Positions 1 through 12,539 of a DNA stretch of 64,000 nucleotides are shown here, piece by piece. How positions within the stretch are numbered: the first letter of the stretch is position 1; each line of letters opens with the position of its first letter. The notes below the pieces were generated by a model, which worked only from the letters and a program-made list of their open reading frames with translations, ran no database searches and had not been told where the DNA came from. The translations under genes and the position numbers were made by a program. The stretch comes from Auanema rhodensis (lineage: Eukaryota; Nematoda; Chromadorea; Rhabditida; Rhabditidae): positions 8,566,501 through 8,630,500 of the forward strand of contig OZ059900.1 in the NCBI GenBank assembly GCA_964057225.1, given 5' to 3'.

Positions 1-13
1 GTGCAAAATACAC
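1..13 (+). repeat. Partial monomer at left edge
   Basis: These 13 bases are the last 13 of a unit (GTGCAAAATACAC), so the array continues to the left of the window. Confidence 0.95.
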
Positions 14-150
14 CTACATCAACATTCTATGACAGTATTCCATACATTTAGTCGTTTTAGAAGAAAAAAATATGCTTAAGATCAAAAGTTTGACTGATTT
101 TGCCAAAATGTCCTTCAAACCCCAAAAAACCAATAATTCTTGATATTTTC

Positions 151-164
151 GGTCCTTTTTGACC
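151..164. other. Short inverted repeat GGTC-6 nt-GACC (example site)
   Basis: GGTC and GACC flank a CTTTTT loop at unit positions 138-151. The 4-bp stem is weak and is broken in L-type units (138A, for example 18804, 20544) and in the E units at 41772 and 48036 (GAGC). It is therefore not strictly kept, and I would not call it a terminator. Confidence 0.4.
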
Positions 165-181
165 AAAGTGGTTAAAATTGG

Positions 182-193
182 ACATATATATGT
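182..193. other. 12-bp perfect palindrome ACATATATATGT (example site, one per monomer)
   Basis: ACATATATATGT equals its own reverse complement. It recurs at unit positions 169-180 in most monomers. Other monomers carry ACATAAATATGT, ACAAAAATATGT or ACATCTATATGT, which break the symmetry. Dyad-symmetric sequences are common in centromeric satellites; any protein-binding or structural role here is inference. Confidence 0.75.
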
Positions 194-709
194 AAAAATA
201 GTCAAAGTTTATGAATCCTGAATTTCAAATCCATATCTCAAAGGGTCTGATCAAAACATACAGTTTTCACATGTTTTGTACCCAAAATCGTTGAATATAT
301 GGCGTTTTGAGCATAAAAAGGCCCATATTTCAATCAGTTTTGATATTCGTGCAAAATACACCTACATCAACATTCTATGACAGTATTCCATACATTTAGT
401 CGTTTTAGAAGAAAAAAATATGCTTAAGATCAGAAGTTTGACTGATTTTGCCAAAATGTCCTTCAAACCCCAAAAAACCAATAATTCTTGATATTTTCGG
501 TCCTTTTTGACCAAAGTGGTTAAAATTGGACATATATATGTAAAAATAGTCAAAGTTTATGAATCCTGAATTTCAAATCCATATCTCAAAGGGTCTGATC
601 AAAACATACAGTTTTCACATGTTTTGTACCCAAAATCGTTGAATATATGGCGTTTTGAGCATAAAAAGGCCCATATTTCAATCAGTTTTGATATTCGTGC
701 AAAATACAC

Positions 710-1057
710 CTACATCAACATTCTATGACAGTATTCCATACATTTAGTCGTTTTAGAAGAAAAAAACATGCTTAAGATCAAAAGTTTGACTGATTTAGCC
801 AAAATGCCCTTCAAACCCCAAAAAACCAATAATTCTTGATATTTTCGGTCCTTTTTGACCAAAGTGGTTACAATTGGACATATATATGTAGAAATAGTCG
901 AAGTTTATGAATACTGAATTTCAAATCCGTATCTCAAAGGGTCTGATCAAAACATACAGTTTTCACATGTTTTGTACCCAAAATCGTTGAATATATGGCG
1001 TTTTGAGCATAAAAAGGCCCATATTTCAATCAGTTTTGATATTCGTGCAAAATACAG
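710..1057 (+). repeat. Flank-type E monomer
   Basis: This unit carries 4C, 58C (AAACATGC), 88A, 182G+191G and 220G (CCGTATC) together. The same combination appears at 1406, 3145, 60911 and 61954 and nowhere in the core. Private changes here are GTTACAATTGG and AATACTGAAT. Confidence 0.85.
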
Positions 1058-2796
1058 CTATATCAACATTCTATGACAGTATTTCATACATTTAGTCGTT
1101 TGAGAAGAAAAAAATATGCTTAAGATCAAAAGTTTGACTGATTTTGCCAAAATGTCCTTCAAACCCCAAAAAACCAATAATTCTTGATATTTTCGGTCCT
1201 TTTTGACCAAAGTGGTTAAAATTGAACATATATATGTGAAAATAGTCAAAGTTTATGAATCCTGAATTTCAAATCCATATCTCAAAGGGTCTGATCAAAA
1301 CATACAGTTTTCACATGTTTTGTACCCAAAATCGTTGAATATATGGCGTTTTGAGCATAAAAAGGCCCATATTTCAATCAGTTTTGATATTCGTGCAAAA
1401 TACACCTACATCAACATTCTATGACAGTATTCCATACATTTAGTCGTTTTAGAAGAAAAAAACATGCTTAAGATCAAAAGTTTGACTGATTTAGCCAAAA
1501 TGCCCTTCAAACCCCAAAAAACCAATAATTCTTGATATTTTCGGTCCTTTTTGACCAAAGTGGTTAAAATTGGACATCTATATGTAGAAATAGTCGAAGT
1601 TTATGAATCCTGAATTTCAAATCCGTATCTCAAAGGGTCTGATCAAAACATACAGTTTTCACATGTTTTGTACCCGAAATCGTTGAATATATGGCGTTTT
1701 GAGCATAAAAAGGCCCATATTTCAATCAGTTTCGATATTCGTGCAAAATACAGCTATATCAACATTCTATGACAGTATTCCATACATTTAGTCGTTTTAG
1801 AAGAAAAAATATGCTTAAGATCAAAAGTTTGACTGATTTTGCCAAAATGCCCTTCAATCCCCAAAAAACCAATAATTCTTGATATTTTCGGTCCTTTTTG
1901 ACCAAAGTTGTTAAAATTGAACATATATATGTAAAAATAGTCAAAGTTTATGAATCCTGAATTTCAAATCCATATCTCAAAGGGTCTGATCAAAACATAC
2001 AGTTTTCACATGTTTTGTACCCAAAATCGTTGAATATATGGCGTTTTGAGCATAAAAAGGCCCATATTTCAATCAGTTTTGATATTCGTGCAAAATACAC
2101 CTATATGAACATTCTTTGACAGTATTTCATACATTTAGTCGTTTTAGAAGAAAAAAATATGCTTAAGATCAAAAGTTTGACTGATTTTGCCAAAATGCCC
2201 TTCAAACCCCAAAAAACCAATAATTCTTGATATTTTCGGTCCTTTTTGACCAAAGTGGTTAAAATTGGACATATATATGTAAAAATAGTCAAAGTTTATG
2301 AATCCTGAATTTCAAATCCATATCTCAAAGAGTCTGATCAAAACATAGAGTTTTCACATGTTTTGTACCCAAAATCGTTGAATATATGGCGTTTTGAGCA
2401 TAAAAAGGCCCATATTTCAAGCAGTTTCGATATTCGTGCAAAATACACCTATATCAACATTCTTTGACAGTATTTCATACATTTAGTCGTTTTAGAAGAA
2501 AAAAATATGCTTAAGATCAAAAGTTTGACTGATTTTGCCAAAATGCCCTTCAAACCCCAAAAAACCAATAATTCTTGATATTTTCGGTCCTTTTTGACCA
2601 AAGTGGTTAAAATTGGACATATATATGTAGAAATAGTCGAAGTTTATGAATCCTGAATTTCAAATCCATATCTCAAAGGGTCTGATCAAAACATACAGTT
2701 TTCACATGTTTTGTACCCAAAATCGTTGAATATATGGCGTTTTGAGCATAAAAAGGCCCATATTTCAATCAGTTTTGATATTCGTGCAAAATACAG
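1058..2796 (+). repeat. 5-unit HOR (1739 bp), copy 1
   Basis: Units start at 1058, 1406, 1754, 2101 and 2449. The order is an AGCTATATC unit with 98T/168A/181G; a flank-type E unit with ACATCTATATGT; a 347-bp unit; a unit with 16T and CATAGAG; and an E unit with 16T. The same order recurs at 2797. Private differences from copy 2 include GTTTGAGAAG near 1099, CCCGAAATCG near 1677, AAGTTGTTAA near 1907 and AAGAGTCTG near 2330. Confidence 0.9.
1754..2100 (+). repeat. 347-bp monomer, A7 to A6 deletion
   Basis: The tract after TTAGAAG has six A instead of seven (near 1802-1810). Everything else is in register. The unit at 3493 has the same deletion, so it predates duplication of the 5-unit HOR. 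Confidence 0.92.
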
Positions 2797-4535
2797 CTAT
2801 ATCAACATTCTATGACAGTATTTCATACATTTAGTCGTTTTAGAAGAAAAAAATATGCTTAAGATCAAAAGTTTGACTGATTTTGCCAAAATGTCCTTCA
2901 AACCCCAAAAAACCAATAATTCTTGATATTTTCGGTCCTTTTTGACCAAAGTGGTTAAAATTGAACATATATATGTGAAAATAGTCAAAGTTTATGAATC
3001 CTGAATTTCAAATCCATATCTCAAAGGGTCTGATCAAAACATACAGTTTTCACATGTTTTGTACCCAAAATCGTTGAATATATGGCGTTTTGAGCATAAA
3101 AAGGCCCATATTTCAATCAGTTTTGATATTCGTGCAAAATACACCTACATCAACATTCTATGACAGTATTCCATACATTTAGTCGTTTTAGAAGAAAAAA
3201 ACATGCTTAAGATCAAAAGTTTGACTGATTTAGCCAAAATGCCCTTCAAACCCCAAAAAACCAATAATTCTTGATATTTTCGGTCCTTTTTGACCAAAGT
3301 GGTTAAAATTGGACATCTATATGTAGAAATAGTCGAAGTTTATGAATCCTGAATTTCAAATCCGTATCTCAAAGGGTCTGATCAAAACATACAGTTTTCA
3401 CATGTTTTGTACCCAAAATCGTTGAATATATGGCGTTTTGAGCATAAAAAGGCCCATATTTCAATCAGTTTCGATATTCGTGCAAAATACAGCTATATCA
3501 ACATTCTATGACAGTATTCCATACATTTAGTCGTTTTAGAAGAAAAAATATGCTTAAGATCAAAAGTTTGACTGATTTTGCCAAAATGCCCTTCAATCCC
3601 CAAAAAACCAATAATTCTTGATATTTTCGGTCCTTTTTGACCAAAGTGGTTAAAATTGAACATATATATGTAAAAATAGTCAAAGTTTATGAATCCTGAA
3701 TTTCAAATCCATATCTCAAAGGGTCTGATCAAAACATACAGTTTTCACATATTTTGTACCCAAAATCGTTGAATATATGGCGTTTTGAGCATAAAAAGGC
3801 CCATATTTCAATCAGTTTTGATATTCGTGCAAAATACACCTATATGAACATTCTTTGACAGTATTTCATACATTTAGTCGTTTTAGAAGAAAAAAATATG
3901 CTTAAGATCAAAAGTTTGACTGATTTAGCCAAAATGCCCTTCAAACCCCAAAAAACCAATAATTCTTGATATTTTCGGTCCTTTTTGACCAAAGTGGTTA
4001 AAATTGAACATATATATGTAAAAATAGTCAAAGTTTATGAATCCTGAATTTCAAATCCATATCTCAAAGGGTCTGATCAAAACATAGAGTTTTCACATGT
4101 TTTGTACCCAAAATCGTTGAATATATGGCGTTTTGAGCATAAAAAGGCCCATATTTCAATCAGTTTCGATATTCGTGCAAAATACACCTATATCAACATT
4201 CTTTGACAGTATTTCATACATTTAGTCGTTTTAGAAGAAAAAAATATGCTTAAGATCAAAAGTTTGACTGATTTTGCCAAAATGCCCTTCAAACCCCAAA
4301 AAACCAATAATTCTTGATATTTTCGGTCCTTTTTGACCAAAGTGGTTAAAATTGGACATATATATGTAGAAATAGTCGAAGTTTATGAATCCTGAATTTC
4401 AAATCCATATCTCAAAGGGTCTGATCAAAACATACAGTTTTCACATGTTTTGTACCCAAAATCGTTGAATAAATGGCGTTTTGAGCATAAAAAGGCCCAT
4501 ATTTCAATCAGTTTTGATATTCGTGCAAAATACAC
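2797..4535 (+). repeat. 5-unit HOR (1739 bp), copy 2
   Basis: Units start at 2797, 3145, 3493, 3840 and 4188 and match copy 1 unit for unit, including the 347-bp third unit and ACATCTATATGT in the second. Private changes include CATATTTTG near 3750, TTAGCC in the unit at 3840, and GAATAAATGG near 4470. Confidence 0.9.
3493..3839 (+). repeat. 347-bp monomer, A7 to A6 deletion (second copy)
   Basis: It carries the same six-A tract as the unit at 1754 and sits at the same HOR position. From 3840 onward the spacing is 348 bp until 60216. Confidence 0.92.
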
Positions 4536-7500
4536 CTATATGAACATTCTATGACAGTCTTCCATACATTTAGTCGTTTTAGATGAAAAAAATATGCTTA
4601 AGATCAAAAGTTTGACTGATTTTGCCAAAATGCCCTTCAATCCCCAAAAAACCAATAATTCTTGATATTTTCGGTCCTTTTTGACCAAAGTGGTTAAAAT
4701 TGAACATAAATATGTAAAAATAGTCAAAGTTTATGAATCCTGAATTTCAAATCCATATCTCAAAGGGTCTGATCAAAACATACAGTTTTCACATGTTTTG
4801 TACCCAAAATCGTTGAATATATGGCGTTTTGAGCATAAAAAGGCCCATATTTCAATCAGTTTTGATAATCGTGCAAAATACACCTATATGAACATTCTTT
4901 GACAGTATTTCATACATTTAGTCGTTTTAGAAGAAAAAAATATGCTTAAGATCAAAAGTTTGACTGATTTAGCCAAAATGCCCTTCAAACCCCAAAAAAC
5001 CAATAATTCTTGATATTTTCGGTCCTTTTTGACCAAAGTGGTTAAAATTGAACATATATATGTAAAAATAGTCAAAGTTTATGAATCCTGAATTTCAAAT
5101 CCATATCTCAAAGGGTCTGATCAAAACATACAGTTTTCACATGTTTTGTACCCAAAATCGTTGAATATATGGCGTTTTGAGCATAAAAAGGCCCATATTT
5201 CAATCAGTTTCGATATTCGTGCAAAATACACCTATATCAACATTCTATGACAGTATTTCATACATTTAGTCGTTTTAGAAGAAAAAAATATGCTTAAGAT
5301 CAAAAGTTTGACTGATTTTGCCAAAATGCCCTTCAATCCCCAAAAAACCAATAATTCTTGATATTTTCGGTCCTTTTTGACCAAAGTGGTTAAAATTGAA
5401 CATAAATATGTAAAAATAGTCAAAGTTTATGAATCCTGAATTTCAAATCCATATCTCAAAGGGTCTGATCAAAACATACAGTTTTCACATGTTTTGTACC
5501 CAAAATCGTTGAATATATGGCGTTTTGAGCATAAAAAGGCCCATATTTCAAGCAGTTTCGATATTCGTGCAAAATACACCTATATCAACATTCTTTGACA
5601 GTATTTCATACATTTAGTCGTTTTAGAAGAAAAAAATATGCTTAAGATCAAAAGTTTGACTGATTTTGCCAAAATGCCCTTCAAACCCCAAAAAACCAAT
5701 AATTCTTGATATTTTCGGTCCTTTTTGACCAAAGTGGTTAAAATTGGACATATATATGTAGAAATAGTCGAAGTTTATGAATCCTGAATTTCAAATCCAT
5801 ATCTCAAAGGGTCTGATCAAAACATACAGTTTTCACATGTTTTGTACCCAAAATCGTTGAATATATGGCGTTTTGAGCATAAAAAGGCCCATATTTCAAT
5901 CAGTTTTGATATTCGTGCAAAATACACCTATATGAACATTCTTTGACAGTATTTCATACATTTAGTCGTTTTAGAAGAAAAAAATATGCTTAAGATCAAA
6001 AGTTTGACTGATTTAGCCAAAATGCCCTTCAATCCCCAAAAAACCAATAATTCTTGATATTTTCGGTCCTTTTTGACCAAAGTGGTTAAAATTGAACATA
6101 AATATGTAAAAATAGTCAAAGTTTATGAATCCTGAATTTCAAATCCATATCTCAAAGGGTCTGATCAAAACATACAGTTTTCACATGTTTTGTACCCAAA
6201 ATCGTTGAATATATGGCGTTTTGAGCATAAAAAGGCCCATATTTCAATCAGTTTTGATATTCGTGCAAAATACACCTATATGAACATTCTTTGACAGTAT
6301 TTCATACATTTAGTCGTTTTAGAAGAAAAAAATATGCTTAAGATCAAAAGTTTGACTGATTTAGCCAAAATGCCCTTCAAACCCCAAAAAACCAATAATT
6401 CTTGATATTTTCGGTCCTTTTTGACCAAAGTGGTTAAAATTGAACATATATATGTAAAAATAGTCAAAGTTTATGAATCCTGAATTTCAAATCCATATCT
6501 CAAAGGGTCTGATCAAAACATAGAATTTTCACATGTTTTGTACCCAAAATCGTTGAATATATGGCGTTTTGAGCATAAAAAGGCCCATATTTCAATCAGT
6601 TTTGATATTTGTGCAAAATACACCTATATGAACATTCTATGACAGTATTTCATACATTTAGTCGTTTTAGAAGAAAAAAATATGCTTAAGATCAAAAGTT
6701 TGACTGATTTTGCCAAAATGCCCTACAATCCCCAAAAAACCAATAATTCTTGATATTTTCGGTCCTTTTTGACCAAAGTGGTTAAAATTGGACATAAATA
6801 TGTAAAAATAGTCAAAGTTTATGAATCCTGATTTTCAAATCCATATCTCAAAGGGTCTGATCAAAACATACAGTTTTCACATGTTTTGTACCCAAAATCG
6901 TTGAATATATGGCGTTTTGAGCATAAAAAGGCCCATATTTCAATCAGTTTCGATATTCGTGCAAAATACACCTATATGAACATTCTATGACAGTATTTCA
7001 TACATTTAGTCGTTTTAGAAGAAAAAAATATGCTTAAGATCAAAAGTTTGACTGATTTTGCCAAAATGCCCTTCAATCCCCAAAAAACCAATAATTCTTG
7101 ATATTTTCGGTCCTTTTTGACCAAAGTGGTTAAAATTGGACATAAATATGTAAAAATAGTCAAAGTTTATGAATCCTGAATTTCAAATCCATATCTCAAA
7201 GGGTCTGATCAAAACATACAGTTTTCACATGTTTTGTACCCAAAATCGTTGAATATACGGCGTTTTGAGCATAAAAAGGCCCATATTTCAATCAGTTTCG
7301 ATATTCGTGCAAAATACACCTATATCAACATTCTATGACAGTATTCCATACATTTAGTCGTTTTAGAAGAAAAAAATATGCTTAAGATCAAAAGTTTGAC
7401 TGATTTTGCCAAAATGCCCTTCAATCCCCAAAAAACCAATAATTCTTGATATTTTCGGTCCTTCTTGACCAAAGTGGTTAAAATTGGACATAAATATGTA

Positions 7501-9059
7501 AAAATAGTCAAAGTTTATGAATCCTGAATTTCAAATCCATATCTCAAAGGGTCTGATCAAAACATACAGTTTTCACATGTTTTGTACCCAAAATCGTTGA
7601 ATATATGGCGTTTTGAGCATAAAAAGGCCCATATTTCAATCAGTTTTGATATTTGTGCAAAATACACCTATATGAACATTCTATGACAGTATTTCATACA
7701 TTTAGTCGTTTTAGAAGAAAAAAATATGCTTAAGATCAAAAGTTTGACTGATTTTGCCAAAATGCCCTTCAATCCCCAAAAAACCAATAATTCTTGATAT
7801 TTTCGGTCCTTTTTGACCAAAGTGGTTAAAATTGGACATAAATATGTAAAAATAGTCAAAGTTTATGAATCCTGAATTTCAAATCCATATCTCAAAGGGT
7901 CTGATCAAAACATACAGTTTTCACATGTTTTGTACCCAAAATCGTTGAATATATGGCGTTTTGAGCATAAAAAGGCCCATATTTCAATCAGTTTCGATAT
8001 TCGTGCAAAATACACCTATATGAACATTCTATGACAGTATTTCATACATTTAGTCGTTTTAGAAGAAAAAAATATGCTTAAGATCAAAAGTTTGACTGAT
8101 TTTGCCAAAATGCCCTTCAATCCCCAAAAAACCAATAATTCTTGATATTTTCGGTCCTTTTTGACCAAAGTGGTTAAAATTGGACATAAATATGTAAAAA
8201 TAGTCAAAGTTTATGAATCCTGAATTTCAAATCCATATCTCAAAGGGTCTGATCAAAACATACAGTTTTCACATGTTTTGTACCCAAAATCGTTGAATAT
8301 ATGGCGTTTTGAGCATAAAAAGGCCCATATTTCAATCAGTTCCGATATTCGTGCAAAATACACCTATATCAACATTCTATGACAGTATTCCATACATTTA
8401 GTCGTTTTAGAAGAAAAAAATATGCTTAAGATCAAAAGTTTGACTGATTTTGCCAAAATGCCCTTCAATCCCCAAAAAACCAATAATTCTTGATATTTTC
8501 GGTCCTTCTTGACCAAAGTGGTTAAAATTGGACATAAATATGTAAAAATAGTCAAAGTTTATGAATCCTGAATTTCAAATCCATATCTCAAAGGGTCTGA
8601 TCAAAACATACAGTTTTCACATGTTTTGTACCCAAAATCGTTGAATATATGGCGTTTTGAGCATAAAAAGGCCCATATTTCAATCAGTTTCGATATTCGT
8701 GCAAAATACAACTATATCAACATTCTATGACAGTATTCCATACATTTAGTCGTTTTAGAAGAAAAAAATATGCTTAAGATCAAAAGTTTGACTGATTTTG
8801 CCAAAATGCCCTTCAATCCCCAAAAAACCAATAATTCTTGATATTTTCGGTCCTTCTTGACCAAAGTGGTTAAAATTGGACATAAATATGTGAAAATAGT
8901 CAAAGTTTATGAATCCTGAATTTCAAATCCATATCTCAAAGGGTCTGATCAAAACATACAGTTTTCACATGTTTTGTACCCAAAATCGTTGAATATATGG
9001 CGTTTTGAGCATAAAAAGGCCCATATTTCAATCAGTTTTGATATTCGTGCAAAATACAC
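4536..9059 (+). repeat. Irregular stretch of 13 monomers
   Basis: Units start every 348 bp from 4536 to 8712. They are mixtures with 168A or 168G and mostly 174A (ACATAAATATGT). An E unit lies at 5580. The unit at 6624 has CCCTACAATCC and TGATTTTC as private changes. A two-unit motif (7G unit then 7C unit with CCTTCTTGACC) at 6972-7667 recurs at 8016-8711, an offset of 1044 bp, so a degraded 3-unit periodicity is visible. No gene or non-repeat sequence lies here. Confidence 0.8.
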
Positions 9060-12000
9060 CTATATGAACATTCTTTGACAGTATTTCATACATTTAGTCG
9101 TTTTAGAAGAAAAAAATATGCTTAAGATCAAAAGTTTGACTGATTTTGCCAAAATGCCCTTCAAACCCCAAAAAACCAATAATTCTTGATATTTTCGGTC
9201 CTTTTTGACCAAAGTGGTTAAAATTGGACATATATATGTAGAAATAGTCGAAGTTTATGAATCCTGAATTTCAAATCCATATCTCAAAGGGTCTGATCAA
9301 AACATACAGTTTTCATATGTTTTGTACCCAAAATCGTTGAATATATGGCGTTTTGAGCATAAAAAGGCCCATATTTCAATCAGTTTTGGTATTCGTGCGA
9401 AATACACCTATATGAACATTCTATGACAATATTTCATACATTTAGTCGTTTTAGAAGAAAAAAATATGCTTAAGATCAAAAGTTTGACTGATTTTGCCAA
9501 AATGCCCTTCAATCCCCAAAAAACCAATAATTCTTGATATTTTCGGTCCTTTTTGACCAAAGTGGTTAAAATTGAACATATATATGTAAAAATAGTCAAA
9601 GTTTATGAATCCTGAATTTCAAATCCATATCTCAAAGGGTCTGATCAAAACATACAGTTTTCACATGTTTTGTACCCAAAATCGTTGAATATATGGCGTT
9701 TTGAGCATAAAAAGGCCCATATTTCAATCAGTTTTGATATTCGTGCAAAATACACCTATATGAACATTCTATGACAGTATTTCATACATTTAGTCGTTTT
9801 AGAAGAAAAAAATATGCTTAAGATCAAAAGTTTGACTGATTTTGCCAAAATGTCCTTCAAACCCCAAAAAAGCAATAATTCTTGATATTTTCGGTCCTTT
9901 TTGACCAAAGTGGTTAAAATTGAACATATATATGTGAAAATAGTCAAAGTTTATGAATCCTGAATTTCAAATCCATATCTCAAAGGGTCTGATCAAAACA
10001 TACAGTTTTCACATGTTTTGTACCCAAAATCGTTGAATATATGGCGTTTTGAGCATAAAAAGGCCCATATTTCAATCAGTTTTGATATTCGTGCAAAATA
10101 CTTCTATATGAACATTCTATGACAGTATTTCATACATTGAGTCGTTTTAGAAGAAAAAAATATGCTTAAGATCAAAAGTTTGACTGATTTTGCCAAAATG
10201 CCCTTCAATCCCCAAAAAACCAATAATTCTTGATATTTTCGGTCCTTTTTGACCAAAGTGGTTAAAATTGGACATATATATGTAAAAATAGTCAAAGTTT
10301 ATGAATCCTGAATTTCAAATCCATATCTCAAAGGGTCTGATCAAAACATACAGTTTTCACATGTTTTGTACCCAAAATCGTTGAATATATGGCGTTTTGA
10401 GCATAAAAAGGCCCATATTTCAATCAGTTTGGATATTTGTGCAAAATACACCTATATGAACATTCTATGACAGTCTTTCATACATTTAGTCGTTTTAGAA
10501 GAAAAAAATATGCTTAAGATCAAAAGTTTGACTGATTTTGCCAAAATGCCCTTCAATCCCCAAAAAACCAATAATTCTTGATATTTTCGGTCCTTTTTGA
10601 CCAAAGTGGTTAAAATTGGACATATATATGTAAAAATAGTCAAAGTTTATGAATCCTGAATTTCAAATCCATATCTCAAAGGGTCTGATCAAAACATACA
10701 GTTTTCACATGTTTTGTACCCAAAATCGTTGAATATATGGCGTTTTGAGCATAAAAAGGCCCATATTTCAATCAGTTTTGATATTTGTGCAAAATAGACC
10801 TATATGAACATTCTATGACAGTATTTCATACATTTAGTCGTTTTAGAAGAAAAAAATATGCTTAAGATCAAAAGTTTGACTGATTTTGCCAAAATGTCCT
10901 TCAAACCCCAAAAAACCAATAATTCTTGATATTTTCGGTCCTTTTTGACCAAAGTGGTTAAAATTGAACATATATATGTGAAAATAGTCAAAGTTTATGA
11001 ATCCTGAATTTCAAATCCATATCTCAAAGAGTCTGATCAAAACATACAGTTTTCACATGTTTTGTACCCAAAATCGTTGAATATATGGCGTTTTGAGCAT
11101 AAAAAGGCCCATATTTCAATCAGTTTTGATATTCGTGCAAAATACTTCTATATGAACATTCTATGACAGTATTTCATACATTTAGTCGTTTTAGAAGAAA
11201 AAAATATGCTTAAGATCAAAAGTTTGACTGATTTTGCCAAAATGCCCTTCAATCCCCAAAAAACCAATAATTCTTGATATTTTCGGTCCTTTTTGACCAA
11301 AGTGGTTAAAATTGGACATATATATGTAAAAATAGTCAAAGTTTATGAATCCTGAATTTCAAATCCATATCTCAAAGGGTCTGATCAAAACATACAGTTT
11401 TCACATGTTTTGTACCCAAAATCGTTGAATATATGGCGTTTTGAGCATAAAAAGGCCCATATTTCAATCAGTTTGGATATTTGTGCAAAATACACCTATA
11501 TGAACATTCTATGACAGTCTTCCATACATTTAGTCGTTTTAGAAGAAAAAAATATGCTTAAGATCAAAAGTTTGACTGATTTTGCCAAAATGCCCTTCAA
11601 TCCCCAAAAAAACAATAATTCTTGATATTTTCGGTCCTTTTTGACCAAAGTGGTTAAAATTGGACATATATATGTAAAAATAGTCAAAGTTTATGAATCC
11701 TGAATTTCAAATCCATATCTCAAAGGGTCTGATCAAAACATACAGTTTTCACATGTTTTGTACCCAAAATCGTTGAATATATGGCGTTTTGAGCATAAAA
11801 AGGCCCATATTTCAATCAGTTTCGATATTCGTGCAAAATACACCTATATCAACATTCTATGACAGTATTCCATACATTTAGTCGTTTTAGAAGAAAAAAA
11901 TATGCTTAAGATCAAAAGTTTGACTGATTTTGCCAAAATGCCCTTCAATCCCCAAAAAACCAATAATTCTTGATATTTTCGGTCCTTTTTGACCAAAGTG

Positions 12001-12539
12001 GTTAAAATTGAACATATATATGTAAAAATAGTCAAAGTTTATGAAGCCTGAATTTCAAATCCATATCTCAAAGGGTCTGATCAAAACATACAGTTTTCAC
12101 ATGTTTTGTACCCAAAATCGTTGAATATATGGCGTTTTGAGCATAAAAAGGCCCATATTTCAATCAGTTTTGATATTTGTGCAAAATAGACCTATATGAA
12201 CATTCTATGACAGTATTTCATACATTTAGTCGTTTTAGAAGAAAAAAATATGCTTAAGATCAAAAGTTTGACTGATTTTGCCAAAATGCCCTTCAATCCC
12301 CAAAAAACCAATAATTCTTGATATTTTCGGTCCTTTTTGACCAAAGTGGTTAAAATTGGACATATATATGTAAAAATAGTCAAAGTTTATGAATCCTGAA
12401 TTTCAAATCCATATCTCAAAGGGTCTGATCAAAACATACAGTTTTCACATGTTTTGTACCCAAAATCGTTGAATATATGGCGTTTTGAGCATAAAAAGGC
12501 CCATATTTCAATCAGTTTCGATATTTGTGCAAAATACAC
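9060..12539 (+). repeat. 10-monomer block, duplicated at 21588-25067
   Basis: This block and 21588-25067 share rare markers at an offset of 12528 bp (36 units): TTCATATGTTTTG (9314/21842), TTTTGGTATTCGTGCG (about 9383/21911), GACAATATTT, AAAAAAGCAATAA, TACTTCTATATG, CAGTCTTTC, AAAAAAACAATAA and GAAGCCTGAA. I found only about three differences: CATTGAGTCG near 10138, and AAATGTGC and AAGTTCATG in the other copy near 23733 and 23870. The implied identity is about 99.9%. Confidence 0.88.

Larger units (their letters stand above)
14..361 (+). repeat. First complete monomer (phase reference)
   Basis: This is the reference unit for the numbering used throughout: base 1 is the C of CTA after AAAATACAC. 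Landmarks in unit coordinates are an A7 tract at 51-57, CTTAAG at 62-67, an A6 tract at about 105-112 following the C run, GGTC-6 nt-GACC at 138-151, the palindrome ACATATATATGT at 169-180, TGATCA at 235-240, and GGCC at 307-310. The main polymorphic positions across the array are 4, 7, 16, 24, 27, 58, 85, 88, 98, 106, 138, 168, 172-174, 181, 182, 191, 219, 220, 248, 328, 335 and 346-348. Nearly all are substitutions. Sets of linked substitutions define the monomer types used to recognise the HORs. Confidence 0.93.
14..709 (+). repeat. Two near-identical adjacent monomers
   Basis: Units starting at 14 and 362 differ, by eye, only at unit position 72 (GATCAAAAG versus GATCAGAAG). Both carry CTACATC at positions 1-7 and 98T+106A. 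This is a local one-unit tandem duplication at the left edge, or the end of a longer run lying outside the window. Confidence 0.85.

Noticed and set aside
151-164. Rho-independent terminator at GGTC-CTTTTT-GACC
   Set aside because: The stem is only 4 bp, has no downstream U tract in the right place, and is not conserved in L and some E units. The context is eukaryotic satellite DNA.
14-205. A 63-codon minus-strand reading frame recurring in most units
   Set aside because: It starts at TTG, not ATG, and has no ribosome-binding site or recognisable domain. It recurs only because the DNA repeats in steps of 348 (3 x 116). It is lost through simple substitutions in many units (TTG to TTC in E units, a stop in L units and at 6624, frameshifts in the 347-bp units). 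Changes are not biased to synonymous sites by eye. Not a gene.
344-360. CENP-B box in the motif ATTCGTGCAAAATACAC
   Set aside because: It has TTCG and the central A of the minimal motif nTTCGnnnnAnnCGGGn but lacks CGGG (reads TACA). A second candidate, ATCGTTGAATATATGGCG, lacks the TTCG core.
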